A stretch of 64,000 nucleotides of DNA from Platerodrilus igneus (lineage: Eukaryota > Arthropoda > Insecta > Coleoptera > Lycidae): assembly GCA_036346225.1 (NCBI GenBank), contig JARFIW010000999.1, positions 851,001 through 915,000 on the forward strand. The letters are read 5' to 3'. The translations under genes and the position numbers were made by a program. Of the stretch, positions 1 through 12,379 are shown one piece after another. The notes beneath the pieces are model-generated. The model made no database searches. It worked only from the letters and a program-made list of their open reading frames with translations, and was not told the DNA's origin. How positions within the stretch are numbered: the first letter of the stretch is position 1; every line of letters begins with the position of its first letter.

Positions 1-378
1 AGGTTTGAATTTGTGTCAACCTGCCTGTGGCAGCATTGTCCCATCTCTCCTCACACTGTGGGATTGACTGTTCGCGCAATTTTCTTTGAATCAGAGACCT
101 GGTATCGACGAATGTGATATCCGAAAGTCGCCCGTCGCGGCCTCTTTAGCTAGTTTGTTAGCCCTATCATTTCCTACGTAACCATCGTGCCAACTAACCC
201 AACAGAACTTTAAATGTCGAAACCGGAGCTCCAGACGTCCGGTTGGAGGTCTGTCGATGTGTTCATATTTGTTAACGTCGTCAGCGCTGATTTACTATCG
301 CTGATGATGTAATACACGTTTCTACCCGTGTGATGTATCACATAATCGATAGCTTCCCGTATAGCAACCAATTCTCAC
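1..378 (-). pseudogene. RNase H domain fragment of a non-LTR retrotransposon
   Basis: Read on the minus strand, about 378 to 1 gives an RNase H-like stretch. It contains an ELVAIREAIDY helix (catalytic Glu), then IISDSKSAL (catalytic Asp), then WVSWHDGYVGNDRANKLAKEA, where the final Asp precedes the typical A-x-x-LAKEA helix. This order is that of RNase H domains following the RT in I, R1 and Jockey-type elements. The fragment runs off the left edge of the window and no RT is seen to its right, so it is a cut piece. No start or stop can be assigned. Family assignment below RNase H is not possible from this length. Confidence 0.7.
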
Positions 379-544
379 TAGAAAATGGTGCTCCAACATT
401 ATTTATACAGCACTACTGCCACACAAGCAGTAAACGATACGACACGAACATGGCAGCTGCTTTCCCGCTACCTGTAAACTGAGGTATTGACAGAGGTATG
501 TTACTGTACAGGGTAAAATGGCTTACTCAAAAGAAATTTTGGCA

Positions 545-1527
545 ATAATGTAACAGTTGTATTCGATGCTTATGATGGAGATAGTAATAAAGCATCAGAG
601 AGAAATCGTCGGTCACTGAAACTGTTTCTAAGGAATATCAATTTACGAAAGATATGCCAGTAATTGTTACTCAGGAAAATTTTTTGTCAAATTATAAAAA
701 CAAAAATCAATTTATATCATAGCTGATAAAAGAACTAGAAAGAAAATCAATTAAATGTTGCCAAGGAACAGGCAAAGCTGATGAATTAATCGTAGAGACA
801 GCTATTCACGATAACACTATGAATCACGACGAAATTTATTTCTTAAAATTAGGTAAACAAAATGTTCATTCGGTAGTATATTCGTCGAGAAGCCTTGAAA
901 GGGATTATCCAAACAGCTTGAAACTGATTCTTGTCTCTCATTGTTTTACTGGCTGTGGTTCAATATCAGTGTTCTACAATAAAGGGAAAAAAATTATGGA
1001 ACATTTAGAAAAAAGGCAAGATTTAAGAAATATGGCAGAACTTTTTTATAGCAGTACATCTGATTTGGGAAATATTTTAAAAGCTAGTGGATATTGCACT
1101 ATATTTATTTATGGTCAAACTAAAGACCTACAGATAAATAAATTGAATGCCATCGATAATTTATCAACATATCTCAGGCAGATGCGCTATGAAAGTTTCA
1201 TTAAGGCTACGATGAAAAATAGTGCTGCAAAATTAGCATCTCTGGTTTCAACAATTGGTGCCCTTAATGTACACAAAAAGGGTTTACTTGCAAACGCAGA
1301 TGTGGCTTGGAAACAAAAATATTCATCCGACTGATTGGGGGTGGACTAAAAATGAAAATGGTTTAAATCCCGTAAAATCCGAATGTTTACCTGCACCTCA
1401 AGAACTATTAAAAATGTTTTTTTGCAATTGCGAAAGAGGATGCGGTGCTGCTTGTGGTTGCCGAAAAGTTGGTTTATTTTGTAATTCAACTTGTGGTACA
1501 TGCAGCAGAGACAACTGTCAGAATTGA
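545..1527 (+). pseudogene. Broken ORF with C-terminal CXC-type cysteine motif (transposon-associated family)
   Basis: A single protein can be followed across at least two frameshifts and one stop: from about 545 (VVFDAYDGDS), a shift near 640, a stop near 711, an open stretch 719-1270, then a shift into the frame ending at 1527. The C-terminus holds PTDWGW, then a PAPQELLK helix and CNCERGCGAACGCRKVGLFC followed by more Cys, like a tesmin/CXC cysteine cluster. I recognise this as a repeated family of uncharacterised arthropod proteins ending in the same cysteine pattern, probably carried by a mobile element; its function is not known to me. The breaks say it is dead here. The 142-bp repeats that follow directly are probably part of the same element. 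Confidence 0.6.
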
Positions 1528-1680
1528 CTGCCACTAATGGAAGAAGAGGTAATAGCGAAAACGGTTGATAAAGAATTCATGTATAATAAATTAAAAAATT
1601 TCTTTTGAATAATATTTAAATAAAATGCAGTCAAGAAATTTTTTAAAAATAATTCCATAGTTTTTGTCATCAGTTTTGGT

Positions 1681-1992
1681 ATAGGGGTGGTTTTTAAGGG
1701 TTGAAAAATTGAAATAGTGAAAAATTATTGAATAGATAATAAGGGAATTTTTAGTTTGATCGATTGTATAACTTATAGTATTACAAACTATTAAAAAGCA
1801 ACTTTTTATCATTTTTTTTTCTGGAAGGGGTGTTTTTTAAGGGTTGGAAAGTGGCTGTAATAAAAAAGTTTTCCAGAAGCACTTACCCATCTTTCATTAT
1901 AATTAAATGCATGCTTTAAAGATATGAAACTGTCAAAAATATATTTTAAATAATATTTCGAGTATAGGGGTGGTTTTTGACGGTTGAAAAAT
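1681..1992. repeat. Three ~142-bp tandem units with a shared GGGGTGGTTTTTAAGGGTT core
   Basis: The core GGGGTGGTTTTTAAGGGTTG-AAA occurs at 1684, in diverged form at 1827 (GGGGTGTTTTTTAAGGGTTGG), and at 1966 (GGGGTGGTTTTTGACGGTTG). Spacing is about 142 bp each time. Sequence between the cores is only weakly alike. Minus-strand ORFs over this stretch are shadows of the repeat. Confidence 0.6.
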
Positions 1993-2728
1993 TTAAAAAT
2001 AACATGCCATTTTCCATGTAGTGATATTAAACACTCATGTTTAAAGTATATTTTTATCAATATAACGCTTAAACCTTGATTTGGAATTTTTCGCAGTCGG
2101 GCTCATGTCACTTTTGAAACTGAGGGTAAGATAGACCTTGTGTCAAATTTTCATCCAAATCGGTTCTTATACAAAGAATTCGGAGGTTATTGATTATTTT
2201 CAGCTTCAATGACTGGACTAAATACATTGTCCTGTATCATGAGTCTGGTTGGTAATTTAATCTCTGTAGGTTACATTAACTCACAGTTTTTCCTTGGTAT
2301 TTAACCACATTGTAAAAACTCGATTTTTATTGCATCTTGCATACCTTGTAATTGATATCTTTAATTATGCTGGGGTATTATTAAATAGAATATTTTTAAT
2401 GAACGATATGCAAGAGGTTTCTTAATATTTTATGAGAATTGTATGGGAATCTGTTTTTCTTTTGGTTTTTAAAATAATTAATGAATCGAAGTTTCATTTC
2501 AAATGTATTGTACACAAATAAAATGATGCTCTTGTGATTTTTAAATTTATGATTTTTACAGAACTACTATTTATTGCAATAGCTTATTAAACACTATTAT
2601 ACTGAAATCAATAATAAATAGTCCGTTTTAAATTACTTTCCCTCTTTCTCATCTGATTTTTATTTCCTGTAATGCCCAACATAATATAATATAATAATAT
2701 ACAATAATATAATATAATGTCCGATCTG
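1993..2728. other. AT-rich stretch without gene; simple AATAT repeat at 2681-2718
   Basis: I see no coding signal here. The end is a run of AATAT/ATAAT units just before the next non-LTR fragment begins. Confidence 0.5.
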
Positions 2729-4560
2729 TCAGTAGTGATACTATTGATACAAGTTTAACTGCTGAGGATATCAATCATTTCTTTATTGATTCAGTTACCA
2801 ATCTTACATTGGGAAAAGCGCGAGAGGATATTAATCTTATCGTAATCCATGATTCAACAAATACATCATTACTGAATGATAAATTTGCGTTTAAGGAGGT
2901 CTCGTGTGGACACACCAGGGATATAATAATGGCTATGAAAAACAAAAATCTAAAGATTATTATGGGCTAAATATTCTGCTTATCAAAAGTATTACTGATG
3001 TTATTTTAATACCACTAACTAAGCTTATTAATTATGCATTTAGAGATTTAATTTTCCCTAATGCTCTAAAGGTATCCAAAGTGGTTCCTATTCATAAAAG
3101 AGGAACACTCAATAATATGAACAATTATCGGCCAATTTCTCTTGTGCCTATTTTTTTAAAAATTTTTGAATTTATTATGAAGACTCAAATAATTGATTTT
3201 CTTGATGATAATAACTTATTATGTCCGCAGCAATTTGGTTTTAGAAAAAATAAGTCTACCTCTGATGCAGTAATAACTCTGCTTGACCAGATTACGAGCA
3301 CTTTTGATAAACGTGAGTTTATGTTGGTTAACTTGTACGTTTTGACAAAAGCTTTTGATTGCCTAAATCACAATATTCTGGTTGAGAAGTTAGGGCTGTT
3401 GCATTTTGATCATTCTGGTATTCAATTAATTCAGTTGTATCTTTCTGAACGCAATCAATGTGTTTACACATGTGTTTACAACAAAGTTTCCAAATGTTCC
3501 TCATGGGATCCCACAAGGCTCTGTGCTGGGGCCTCTGCTTTTCTTATGCTTTATTAATGATTTTCCTTCAACTTGTGGCTTGGAGAATGTGATACTTTAT
3601 GCAGATGACACCACTGTCTATTACCAACAGCTTTTGCAGAAGACCAATGTCTGTTGAGCACCATTCAAAACTGGTTTATCCATAATAAATTAACTTTAAA
3701 CAATGATAAATATGAAAAGATTTTATTTTCTTGAAAAAAATACTATTGAATGGGAGAAACACAGTGTTAAATATCTTGGGGTTCATTTTAATAACACCTT
3801 AAGTTGGGAGACACATTGTAATTTTCTTGCAAAAAAACTTTGTTATACTATTTTCTTCATTAAATCTTTAAATAATGCAGTCTCATTAGATGTATTGAAA
3901 ACAGTTTACTTTGCCTTCTTTCATTCCAGTGTTGCTTATGCGATCATTGCATGGGGTCATTCACTCGCAAGTAATCGAATTTTTGGTTTGCAACGCAGAG
4001 TTATTCGTGTTATAGCTAATATTGCTTATTGTCGTACTTATTTTATGAAGTACAACATTATAACTGTGCCTTTCATCTACATATTAGAATGTTTACTGTA
4101 TGTTAAGAAAAATGAAGCCCTCTATAATCGACACGATGATATCCACTCATTTGATACCTGTAGAAAAATTAATCTAGTGGTGCCATACCAGCGGATTGAA
4201 AGAAGTAGGTCGGGAACAAATTACTTTGGGAGTATGTTATTTAACTCTTTGAGTGTGAACGTAAGAAATCTTCCAATATCAAATTTTAAAAAATATCTAA
4301 AAACCTGCTCTTAAAATATGCTTTTTATAGCATCAAGGAGTTTCTTGATACAACTAAATCTATAGAGGCTTACATAGATTCCTGAAATATAAATATAGAT
4401 TCTATTAATTTAAATTTTGTTAATTAAGCTCTAAATGGTTCTTAATTATAATTGTTATTTGAAAATATATAAAATTGGCAATATACGATTCACTATTGTG
4501 ACCTATGTATGTACATTTATAAATATGTAAAATAAATATATAAAAAAATATATAAACTTA
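2729..4560 (+). mobile_element. 5'-truncated non-LTR retrotransposon A (RT domain, broken)
   Basis: The RT begins inside the domain at about 2729 (AEDINHFFIDSV) and runs to 4314. Visible RT blocks are NNYRPISLVPIFLKIFE near 3118, QFGFRKNKST near 3232, then a degenerate [24 protein letters not shown] near 3505, and the catalytic YADD in [12 protein letters not shown] near 3595. A thumb/C-terminal stretch with KYLGVHFNNTLSWETH follows. The reading is broken by frameshifts near 2930, 3470 and 3660. The 3' UTR ends in an A/T-rich tail at about 4531-4558. The domain order and lack of LTRs fit the Jockey/CR1/I group; exact clade not resolved. No endonuclease is present, so it is 5'-truncated. Confidence 0.8.
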
Positions 4561-4562
4561 CA

Positions 4563-5457
4563 AATTGATTGCTACCGTGCCAGTTGTTCTTTCAATTTTG
4601 AAATTATTGTCTTGACTGAGACATGGCTGAACAATGATATTTCTAATTATGAGTTATTTCTTTCTACTTACACTGTCTTTAACACCAACAGGAACTATTC
4701 TGCACTCAATTGTGACCGTGGTGGTGGCTCACTTGTTGCTATTACTTCTAATATTAATACTTCCCAGCTTCCTGGTTGTTCCAATATACATTTTGAGGAC
4801 ACCTGGGTAAAAATCGATCTATTTTCGCAGTGTATAATAATATGTGGATTATATTTTCCACCCAACTCAAATTGTGAATTATATCAAGAATTTATGGACA
4901 ATGCTGCAAGACTTCAAATGGCTCATAAAAATCCCAAATTTTTAATAATCGGGGATTTTAATTTGCCTAAAATTAATTGGGTACCTGATGCTGATTTTTT
5001 CAGCACATGTGGCACTTTGCCAATCGAGGCTGAAAATCTAATTGAGAATATGCAATTTCTTAATTTACTGCAGGTTAATGGTGTTTCTAATTCTTCTGGT
5101 AAGTTTTTGGATCTAGTTTTTGCAGATGAGGGGGTTTATGCTCTAGTGCGTGAGTCTGATCTTGCTTTAACTACTGTGGACGGTCACCATCCTCCCCTGC
5201 TTATTTCTATCAAGAGTAATTTTATTCCTCGTATTAGGTTTTGTGAGAATGTCCATGTCTTTGCTTATAAAAAAGCAAACTATGATGAACTTAACAGTAT
5301 GTATAAGTCAATTGATTGGTCAGTTTTAGACAACTTTCAGAGTATAGATGAAGCCATAAATTTCTTCTATTCAACTGTTTATGAAGGTATTAATAAATTT
5401 GTTCCCATATTAAAAGAAAGTCTGGAAAATATCCGTGTTGGTATAGTAATTCTTTAA
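4563..5457 (+). pseudogene. Endonuclease (APE-type) domain of non-LTR element B
   Basis: The translated stretch has the apurinic-endonuclease signature of non-LTR elements: a VLTETWL block near 4610 (catalytic Glu), GDFNLPKINW near 4950 (Asp and Asn), a SSGKFLDLVF block near 5095, and VDGHHPPLL near 5178 (the His end motif). The first residues of the domain are missing, so the element is cut at its 5' end. The frame runs to a stop at 5457 after a one-base shift near 5440. In the correct frame the protein continues straight into the RT part beginning at 5511, so the two belong to one former ORF2. Confidence 0.85.
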
Positions 5458-7349
5458 TTAAACTCATTCAATTAAAAAATAAACTATATAATAGGTATCA
5501 GCACTCTAGATTGGAAACGGACTATGTTAGATATTCCACGGCTTGTAAGGAATCAAAACGTTTGATTGACTTTTGTTATTTAAAATTCATCTGTAATAGT
5601 GAGCTAATGATTTCCGCCAACACAAAACATTTTTGGTCTTTCATTAAGTCATTAAAGAGAGATTCAGACATTCCAAAACGGATGTCATACAATGGCAAAA
5701 TTCTAAGTGATGCTCGTAGTTTTGCCAATGCTTTTGCCTCAATGTTTGAATCTTGCTATGTTAATCACTTGAATGATCCTTCCTCTTCTAGCAAATGTTC
5801 ATATTCTTACAATAGCACTACCCTTGTTTCACATATCTTTACTGAAGATGAAGTAAAAAGAAAAATTCTTGCCTTAGATTCATTTAAGTGTGCGGGATCT
5901 GACGGCATTCCTTCCTTATTCCTACACCAATGCTGTGATAGTCTATCGCAAGCTTTAGCGATTCTTTTTAATAAAAGCTTTAGTAGTGGAACATTTCCCC
6001 TAGCTCGGAAAAGGTCATTTTTAATCCCAGTATTTAAATCGGGTGACCGTTCTAAAATCGAGAATTATCGTGGCATATCAATTTTATCCTCTGTTGCTAA
6101 GCTGTTTGAGTCCATCATATGCGATGAGTTATTCAGTGTATTTAAAAATTGTATTGCTATTGAACAGCATGGCTTCTTTAAAGGCCGCTCCACTGTCACT
6201 AACCTTGCCATGTATCACGATTTTCTTATAAATAGCTTGGAAAGTGGATTACAAGTTGATACAGTATATGCCGATGTTTGAAAGCTTTCGACAGTGTTTG
6301 TCACACGTTACTCATTGATAAACTTCGTTTTCTTGGTATTACAGGTTCATATTTGAAATGGATATATTCCTACTTAGTGAATCGCACCCAATGTGTGAAA
6401 ATTGCAGGCATAATATCCAGAAGCATCAGTGTTTCGTCAGGTGTGCCTCAAGGGTCACACCTTGGCCCAATTCTTTTTATTCTCTTTATTAATGACGTTG
6501 TTTCTGCATTTAAAAATACGAAATGTTTACTATCCGACGACTTAAAGTTTTTGGGTGTATTAGTTCTATACATGACTGTCTTAAAGTACAAGAAGATATT
6601 GACAATCTAGTAATCTACTTGGCTCATAATAAACTCAAAGTAAATATTGGGAAGTGCAAAATTATGAGGTTCACTAAATGTAAAGACTTGATTTTGTTTG
6701 ATTACTGCATTGGATGTTCTAAACTCGAAACTGTGGTAACTATCTCTGATTTAGGGGTTGTTTTTGATGTTGGTTTAAATTTTATTAATCATATTAATTC
6801 AGTTGTCTCTAAAGCATTTAGGATGTTAGGATTCATTAAAAGAAACTGTATACACATCAACGATGTCCAAGCTTTGAAATCATTATACAATTCTTTAGTT
6901 CGTAGTATTTTAGAATACAATTGCATCATTTGGTCACCTTATTATGCCACTCACATCCAGAAAATTGAGCGTGTACAAATCAAGTTCATTAATTTCATTC
7001 TCTGGAAGCTTAGATATCCGTATGCCGAAAGTTCACATGACATTCGGCGTCAGTTGGTCGGTTATCAATCACTGCTAGCTCGACGTACTGCAGCGTTTAT
7101 AATATTTCTTTATAATTGCTACATGACATAGTTGACTGTCCGGAATTACTAAGCATGCTGCAGTTTCGGATACCAGTTAAAGTCACCAGGAGTAATGATT
7201 TATTCTACATCGGTAGTCATCGTACTAACTATGGGGCTAGTGCATTTAGTGATAAGTTAATGGGAGTTTACAATGCTTCTATACCATCCGATATCGATAT
7301 TTTCAATGTCACGTGTAAATATTTGAAGACATCTTTATCCATTTTGTAA
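5458..7349 (+). pseudogene. Reverse transcriptase domain of non-LTR element B
   Basis: RT blocks are in order: KCAGSDGIPSLFLHQC near 5890, ENYRGISILSSVAKLFE near 6060, EQHGFFKGRST near 6162, KAFDSVCHTLLIDKL near 6283, SSGVPQGSHLGPILFILFIND near 6435. The catalytic box is damaged: LSDDLKF near 6531 where F/Y-A-D-D is expected, so one residue is lost. The C-terminal part includes LEYNCIIWSPYY near 6910. Frameshifts fall near 5440, 6280, 6530 and 7120. With the damaged YADD box and several shifts this copy is inactive. It belongs with the endonuclease immediately upstream. Confidence 0.85.
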
Positions 7350-7544
7350 AGTGTTAACTATGTTTCTCATTTCCTCATGTATATTATTACTATTTGGGTA
7401 TTACCTGTAAGTAATTAATTTATATAAATAAATAAAATAAATAAATACTGCAGTGGTATTTTAACAGCCGGGTGAGAACCTTAGAGAGGGTATCCCCAAC
7501 TCAACTTTATAAAAAGCTATATATTTTTCAATATATTTTTACAG

Positions 7545-7959
7545 AGTTTGTTCGAAATCATTTTCCATATAGATTAACCACTACCATTACTGACACTAAC
7601 ATAAACACTTATTTGAATGGTTGGGAAGATAATAAAGTTCGTAGTTTAATTTTTGAACCAAAAGCAAGTATACGATTGCGCTATTTAATTATGGCATATT
7701 ATTATCGAGAACGAGTTAGATTCGGGTAAGTATTTAATTAGGTTATATTTATATCTAAAATTAAAACTTTAGTTTCGTAAATTCGACACAGTTACGTGAA
7801 TATTTCCAAGTTTCATGGGAAATGGACACCGTATTACTATTTAATGAAAACATTTCTCGACCCATTGCTAGTATTAGTATGAAAGAAATTCCAACTCAAA
7901 CCCTGCATCACATTATATCGTCTAACCAGTATTTGGCACTTCCTAGATTATCTTCACAG
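7545..7959 (+). CDS. DNAJC16: DNAJC16 exons 1-2 of the window (thioredoxin-like region)
   Basis: The exon 7545-7725 starts after a TTTTTACAG acceptor with a split codon and encodes FVRNHFPYRLTT through YYYRERVRFG. The donor is GTAAGT at 7726. After an intron of only 47 bp, exon 7773-7959 encodes STQLREYFQVSWEMDT, then a segment with KEIPTQTLHHIISSNQYLALPRL, and ends in phase 0 at a CAG|GTAATT donor. Both exons are free of stops in the phased frame, in contrast to everything around them. They correspond to the thioredoxin-fold region that follows the J domain in this family. The next exon is 8.7 kb away. Confidence 0.85.
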
Positions 7960-8169
7960 GTAATTGTTTGTTTATGTATATATTATTTTAATTTGTATTT
8001 TTGCGTTACTTTTAAGTTTTACTATGGATGGTGCAGTGATTGAGGGTCGACTGCATAGTTGTCATGAAAACATGATGTGTAACAATAGTAAAATCCAGGT
8101 AATGAGTTTAACAATTTAAGCAACATTATACGACGCTCGATATGTATTGAAAATAAGTAACAAAAAAAA

Positions 8170-8450
8170 ACTAAGGTGTGAAAACTTTTTTACTGTTTTT
8201 CAAAATATTCTCCACGATGATTGATACACTTTTGCACACGTTGGAGCTGATTTTCATAGCAGTTTTTCCATTCCGATTGAGTTATCTCCAAAATGTGGGT
8301 TTTGAACGCATCAATCGCTTCTGCTGGTATCGAAAATCGTCCGTGCGGTTCGTTGTTCACGTACGGAATAAAAAATTATTAGGTGCCAAATCAGAACTAT
8401 ACGGCAGATGACCCATCAATTCGATGTTTCGAGTGTTCAAATAGTCACTT
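8170..8450 (-). mobile_element. Mariner-type transposase, C-terminal fragment
   Basis: On the minus strand the end of a mariner transposase is readable: LPYSSDLAPNNF (the region of the third catalytic Asp), a frameshift, then GRFSIPAEAIDAF, LEITQSEWKNC and QKCINHRGEYFEKQ with a stop at 8190-8192. The order and the FEKQ ending match insect mariner transposases. Only about 85 codons remain. The N-terminal two thirds and the other terminal repeat are gone, so it is a dead 3' piece. Confidence 0.8.
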
Positions 8451-8875
8451 GTTTGAGTTGATTATTTCAAAATTTTTATCCGTATTCTAGTTTACTAGCC
8501 AACAAAATGAATTTCTGACAGTTTTCCACACCCTCCTACTTCGCAATTACTCAACTGTTTTACCATTGATTGAATCGATAGTTTTTTTACATTTTTAGTT
8601 TAAACATCCCATCTTGTTATTGTATTAGTCATAACGGGATCTTTTTGGACCATTCATTCAGAGTTGCATTTTTTAACTTACTTCAAAGAAGTAAGCTATT
8701 GTTTTTCCTTTCTCATTATATTTATTAAAAGATTAAATTTAGCATACGCGACTTATTTATAATACAAGTTACAACGTGGCGGCGGTGATTTTATTATGTG
8801 CTGCTAATTTAAATTGCGGGAGTTTTTATTAATATTTTGAAACAAATTTAGCACCATAGTGCTTTTTTTATTAAT
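8451..8875. other. Non-coding stretch with a perfect short hairpin at 8677-8695
   Basis: No gene seen. CTTACTTCAAAGAAGTAAG is an 8-bp perfect stem with a 3-base loop. It could be the terminal hairpin of a small transposon, but no partner end was found. Confidence 0.35.
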
Positions 8876-11800
8876 ATGCCCAGTAAATGCCAATTTAATC
8901 CGTTATGGTTAGATTTAGAGGAGTGTAGAGTGTGGTTACGGCCATGTGAAGATAAATTCCGCGTGCTTTGTAATATGTGCAGAAAGGAGTTTGATGTTAG
9001 TCAAGGTGGTATACATTGTGTTAAAACACGCACAAAAAGTAAAAAACATTTGAAAATTATGCAACCTTTACTGATGGGGACTCAAAGTACACTTTTTAAA
9101 GTGCCTACAATTAGCATGGGTGTTGAATGCTTAAGTACAAATACAGGACTTGTCGTCGCTGATGGTGATATAGTAGTAGCAAGTACAAGTGCACCTAATT
9201 CCTTAACAAAAAATAGTTTAACGTATTCTGGTAATAGTAATATATTAAAGTTAATCTACTTACAAAGAGAAGAAGTGAGTATAGCAGAAATTTTATGATG
9301 TATGTGTATTTACACATTCCTCAGAGAGAAGTTTTGTAACTGCCACCGATGTTTTTCCTGCTATGTTTCCAGATAGTGTGATTGCAAAAAATTTACAGCT
9401 GCATAAGGATAAAATAGCTTATTCTATAACATATGGACTAGGACCTTATATCCAAAACGAACTTTCTAACCAATTAAAAGAGTGTGCATTTTATACTTTG
9501 TCATTTGATTAAAGTCTTAATAAAATGTCCCAACTTGGTCAGATGGACATAATTGTCAGATTTTGGGATGAGGCAGCAGATGCCGTACAAACACGATTTC
9601 TAAATTCAGCATTCTTGAAACATGCAACTGCTTCTGATTTAATGCATAAATTGATTGAATCTATAACTTCGTTGGGCTTGTCTCTGAACAAAATTGTACA
9701 GTTAGGGATGTGTTATGTATTCGCTGCCCCACTGTTATGTACTGGCTGCCAATACTATGTACCGAGTTCCAGTTGGGATCAGGTTCAGTTGCATATACGT
9801 TGTATTACAGACCGATACTTTACGCTTATTGCCCTACCTACTACCTATTACTATTATTTTATTCATAATAGATCTTTATTACAATTACCGTAACATGGTG
9901 AAGTAATATTAATACATTGTTGAACTGCTATATTTTTCCCGATTAACCACGTCAGACATCTTGTACATCGACCCGCGATCATTATAATAATACGTCATGG
10001 ACACACGTCACAAAATGCTGTGTCTCAAGTCACAGATACTACATAATAAGTATGACATGAGAACAATTAATTATTGTGACCAATACAAATACTTCAATAC
10101 ATAACAGGATGGATGGTCCTAATGTTAACCTAAGAATGCTCGAAGACTTGCGCAAATATTTAAAAGATGAAAGCAGCGAGGATGCTGAACTGTTTTCCAC
10201 TGGAACTTGTGGAATACATGTGATTCATGGAGCATTCAAAACAGCAGAAAAAAGACGGATGGGGAAATGCAAGATTATTTATGATCTTATCTTTTTAAAG
10301 ACTTTCCTTCAAGACGTGCTAACTATACAGCCTTTTCTGGTTTTATTGTATTTCTAAAACGATTTTGCAGCATATGTTGGGTGGAAAATCAAGCAGTTAT
10401 TACCAGAGCCATTGAAATCATAAAACCTGTAGGGGGTATATGTTGAACAATCTATTGCTTTAAAAAAGTGTCCTGAGACTAGAACATTCCAAAAGATAAA
10501 AGGTTTTGTTCGGGATTGATTAATTTCATTATTCAAATTCAAATTTTTTTTTTTTCGTGTTTATAAAATTGGTGTGTTGGGACGTTATCACTCCCACCAA
10601 CATATTTTGTCAAAAACAAGTGCATCTTATCACTTGTTATTTCGGTGTACAACATGATGGACATAAAAGGTGCTGCCTTATAAACTTCAGGGAATGTGGC
10701 CAGCAATTTTCAATCTATGTGGTGACTAATGGCAGAAAGTCGCTTGTGTTGAAAGTGAAACAGTTCCTCAGGTGAGTGTATTTTCGTTTTAACTACACCA
10801 ATTTCGTGATATTAGGTTAAACATTTTGTATTCACATTTCGTGCGGTTTTTCAAACAATTTCTATAGTTATTCATTAACAGGTTTTTTAGCAGATAAACT
10901 TTTACTAGCTAGATTAAAATTTCTTAAATCAATTTGTGTAGAAATTGAACCGTTTTTAAAATTTTTTCAATCAGACGATTCCCTAACATCATTTTTCTAT
11001 CAGGAATTGTATACTATTTTGTGTAATATCGGAAGTCGTTTCATTAGTGCGAAAATTATAAATGAAGGAAACACTCTTAATAAACTAATTAAAATTGATA
11101 TAACCAAAATTGCAAACTTAAAATCAATTGCAAATGTGGATATTGGTTTTGGGGCATCTGTTGTTTGTTAGGCGAAGGGTTTGAAGGAACTTGTCGTTAA
11201 ATTTAAAAATGATTGTTTAGCTTTTCTAAAACATTTTTTCCAAAAAATTACAGAGAAAAGTCCTTTGAAAAACAAAATTATCAAAGGCGCTTCTTGTTTG
11301 TCACCTATGGTAATGTGTAGCAACGTCTTAAAAACATCCAGGTTAAATATTGCTTTAGAAGAATTTATTGAGCTAAAGCAGATAATTGCATCTGATGCAA
11401 ACATTGTAAAAAACACTATAACCAATTATGTTAGGACAAGAAGAATGCTTTGGAAAACTGGAACAATTTCCCAGAAAAGGAAAGATTGGACATATTTTTA
11501 ATGAGGTTGTGTAAAGAGTGTAGCTTATGAGAATTTGTATTTTTAAATTTTATTTAAAAAATTTTAATCATTTTTCACGGCAATGCTTCGGTTGAAAGGG
11601 GTTTTTCAATAAATAAAGAATGCCTCGTAGAAAACACTTTAAATGAATCACTAGTTGCCCAACGACTTGTTTATGACAAGATTTTAACTTCTAAAACAAA
11701 ACACCTTTTTGAATTTACAAATTCTAAGAAGATGATTTTAGAATTTCGAAATGCACCTTCCAGAAGACGAGAAGCATTAAAAGATAAGCATAATGAAAAA

Positions 11801-12148
11801 CTTACTAAGAAGCGAAAGCTTCAACAATTGCATGCTGATATCAAGACAGTCGAATTATAGAAAGTTGAGGTAACAGAAAAGTGCAAGGAAGAAGAACTAG
11901 AGATCGATGCTGAATTAGAAAAATTAAAAAAGAGACTGAAGAGTTCATGAATAAAAATATTTTCTATGTACTTTATTTTTGAATATGTAGGTATATTCAC
12001 TTTTAATTAATTAAAATATTCGAATGTTATGATCACGCTTATTTTCCGTTTTTCATGCAACAAAAAATATTGAATTTTTTCAATTAAAGTACTGAAAAGT
12101 ACAGAAAAAGTACTGAATTTTTATTCAGTTGTTCAAGTAGACACCCTG
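8876..12148 (+). mobile_element. hAT-family transposon, degenerate, with a solo LTR inside
   Basis: The transposase begins at ATG 8876 with a zinc-finger-like block (CNMCRKEFDVSQGG..H), continues at about 9325 (TATDVFPAMFPDS), 9480-9705, and after the inserted LTR at 10112 (NVNLRMLEDLRKYL, FSTGTCGIHVIHGAF). Further pieces are at 10365-10500, 10880-11170, 11180-11500, and the C-terminal block at 11575 (GNASVERGFSINKECLVEN), the hAT dimerisation signature. The end is a lysine-rich coiled tail to about 11865. The right terminus is ACACCCTG at 12141-12148, the reverse of the CAGGGTGT found on many hAT elements. The left terminus is not recognisable. Many stops and shifts; non-functional. Confidence 0.75.
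9711..10106. mobile_element. 396-bp solo LTR inserted in the hAT transposase
   Basis: The insert starts TGTTATG and ends CATAACA, a perfect 7-bp inverted terminal repeat with TG..CA ends. It is flanked by the direct repeat GGATG at 9706-9710 and 10107-10111. Without the insert and one repeat the hAT reading frame is continuous across the site. No internal LTR-element sequence is present, so this is a solo LTR left by recombination. Orientation is not determined. Confidence 0.85.
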
Positions 12149-12237
12149 ATATACTGTCAAAAATGTTAAACTTTAGGTTAGAAACGTCAGATCGCACCTA
12201 ACAACACTAATGTTGTCAGTTTCCAATACATATTGAG

Positions 12238-12379
12238 CATTTTATCCATTTTATTATTTAACGCTAATAAAATTGACATCATTTTTGATTCTTGTGTGGT
12301 CTGCTGTTCCTCGCTGTGACTCGTTTCTAATACTCTCCTTGTAATTGATTTATTGTCCAGTATCACACTTTCCTGCGAT
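12238..12379 (-). pseudogene. Third partial copy of the gag coiled-coil start segment
   Basis: This 142-bp segment is nearly identical to 13208-13346 and 15531-15655, covering the start of the coiled-coil gag ORF and bases upstream. At about 12380 it jumps to sequence matching 14690 onward. It therefore marks a deletion or recombination breakpoint in a tandem array. Confidence 0.6.

Larger units (their letters stand above)
4563..7446 (+). mobile_element. Non-LTR retrotransposon B, whole remnant
   Basis: This is the extent of element B: endonuclease, RT, a short 3' UTR after 7349, and a terminal AAATAAAT-type tail at about 7424-7446. The tail is 97 bp before the acceptor of the first visible host exon, so the element sits at the 3' end of a host intron. 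No clear target duplication was found. Confidence 0.75.

Noticed and set aside
10557..10775. 72-codon ORF ending at a GTGAGT-like donor
   Set aside because: Lies in a non-homologous interruption of the hAT transposase; no similarity recognised, could be chance.
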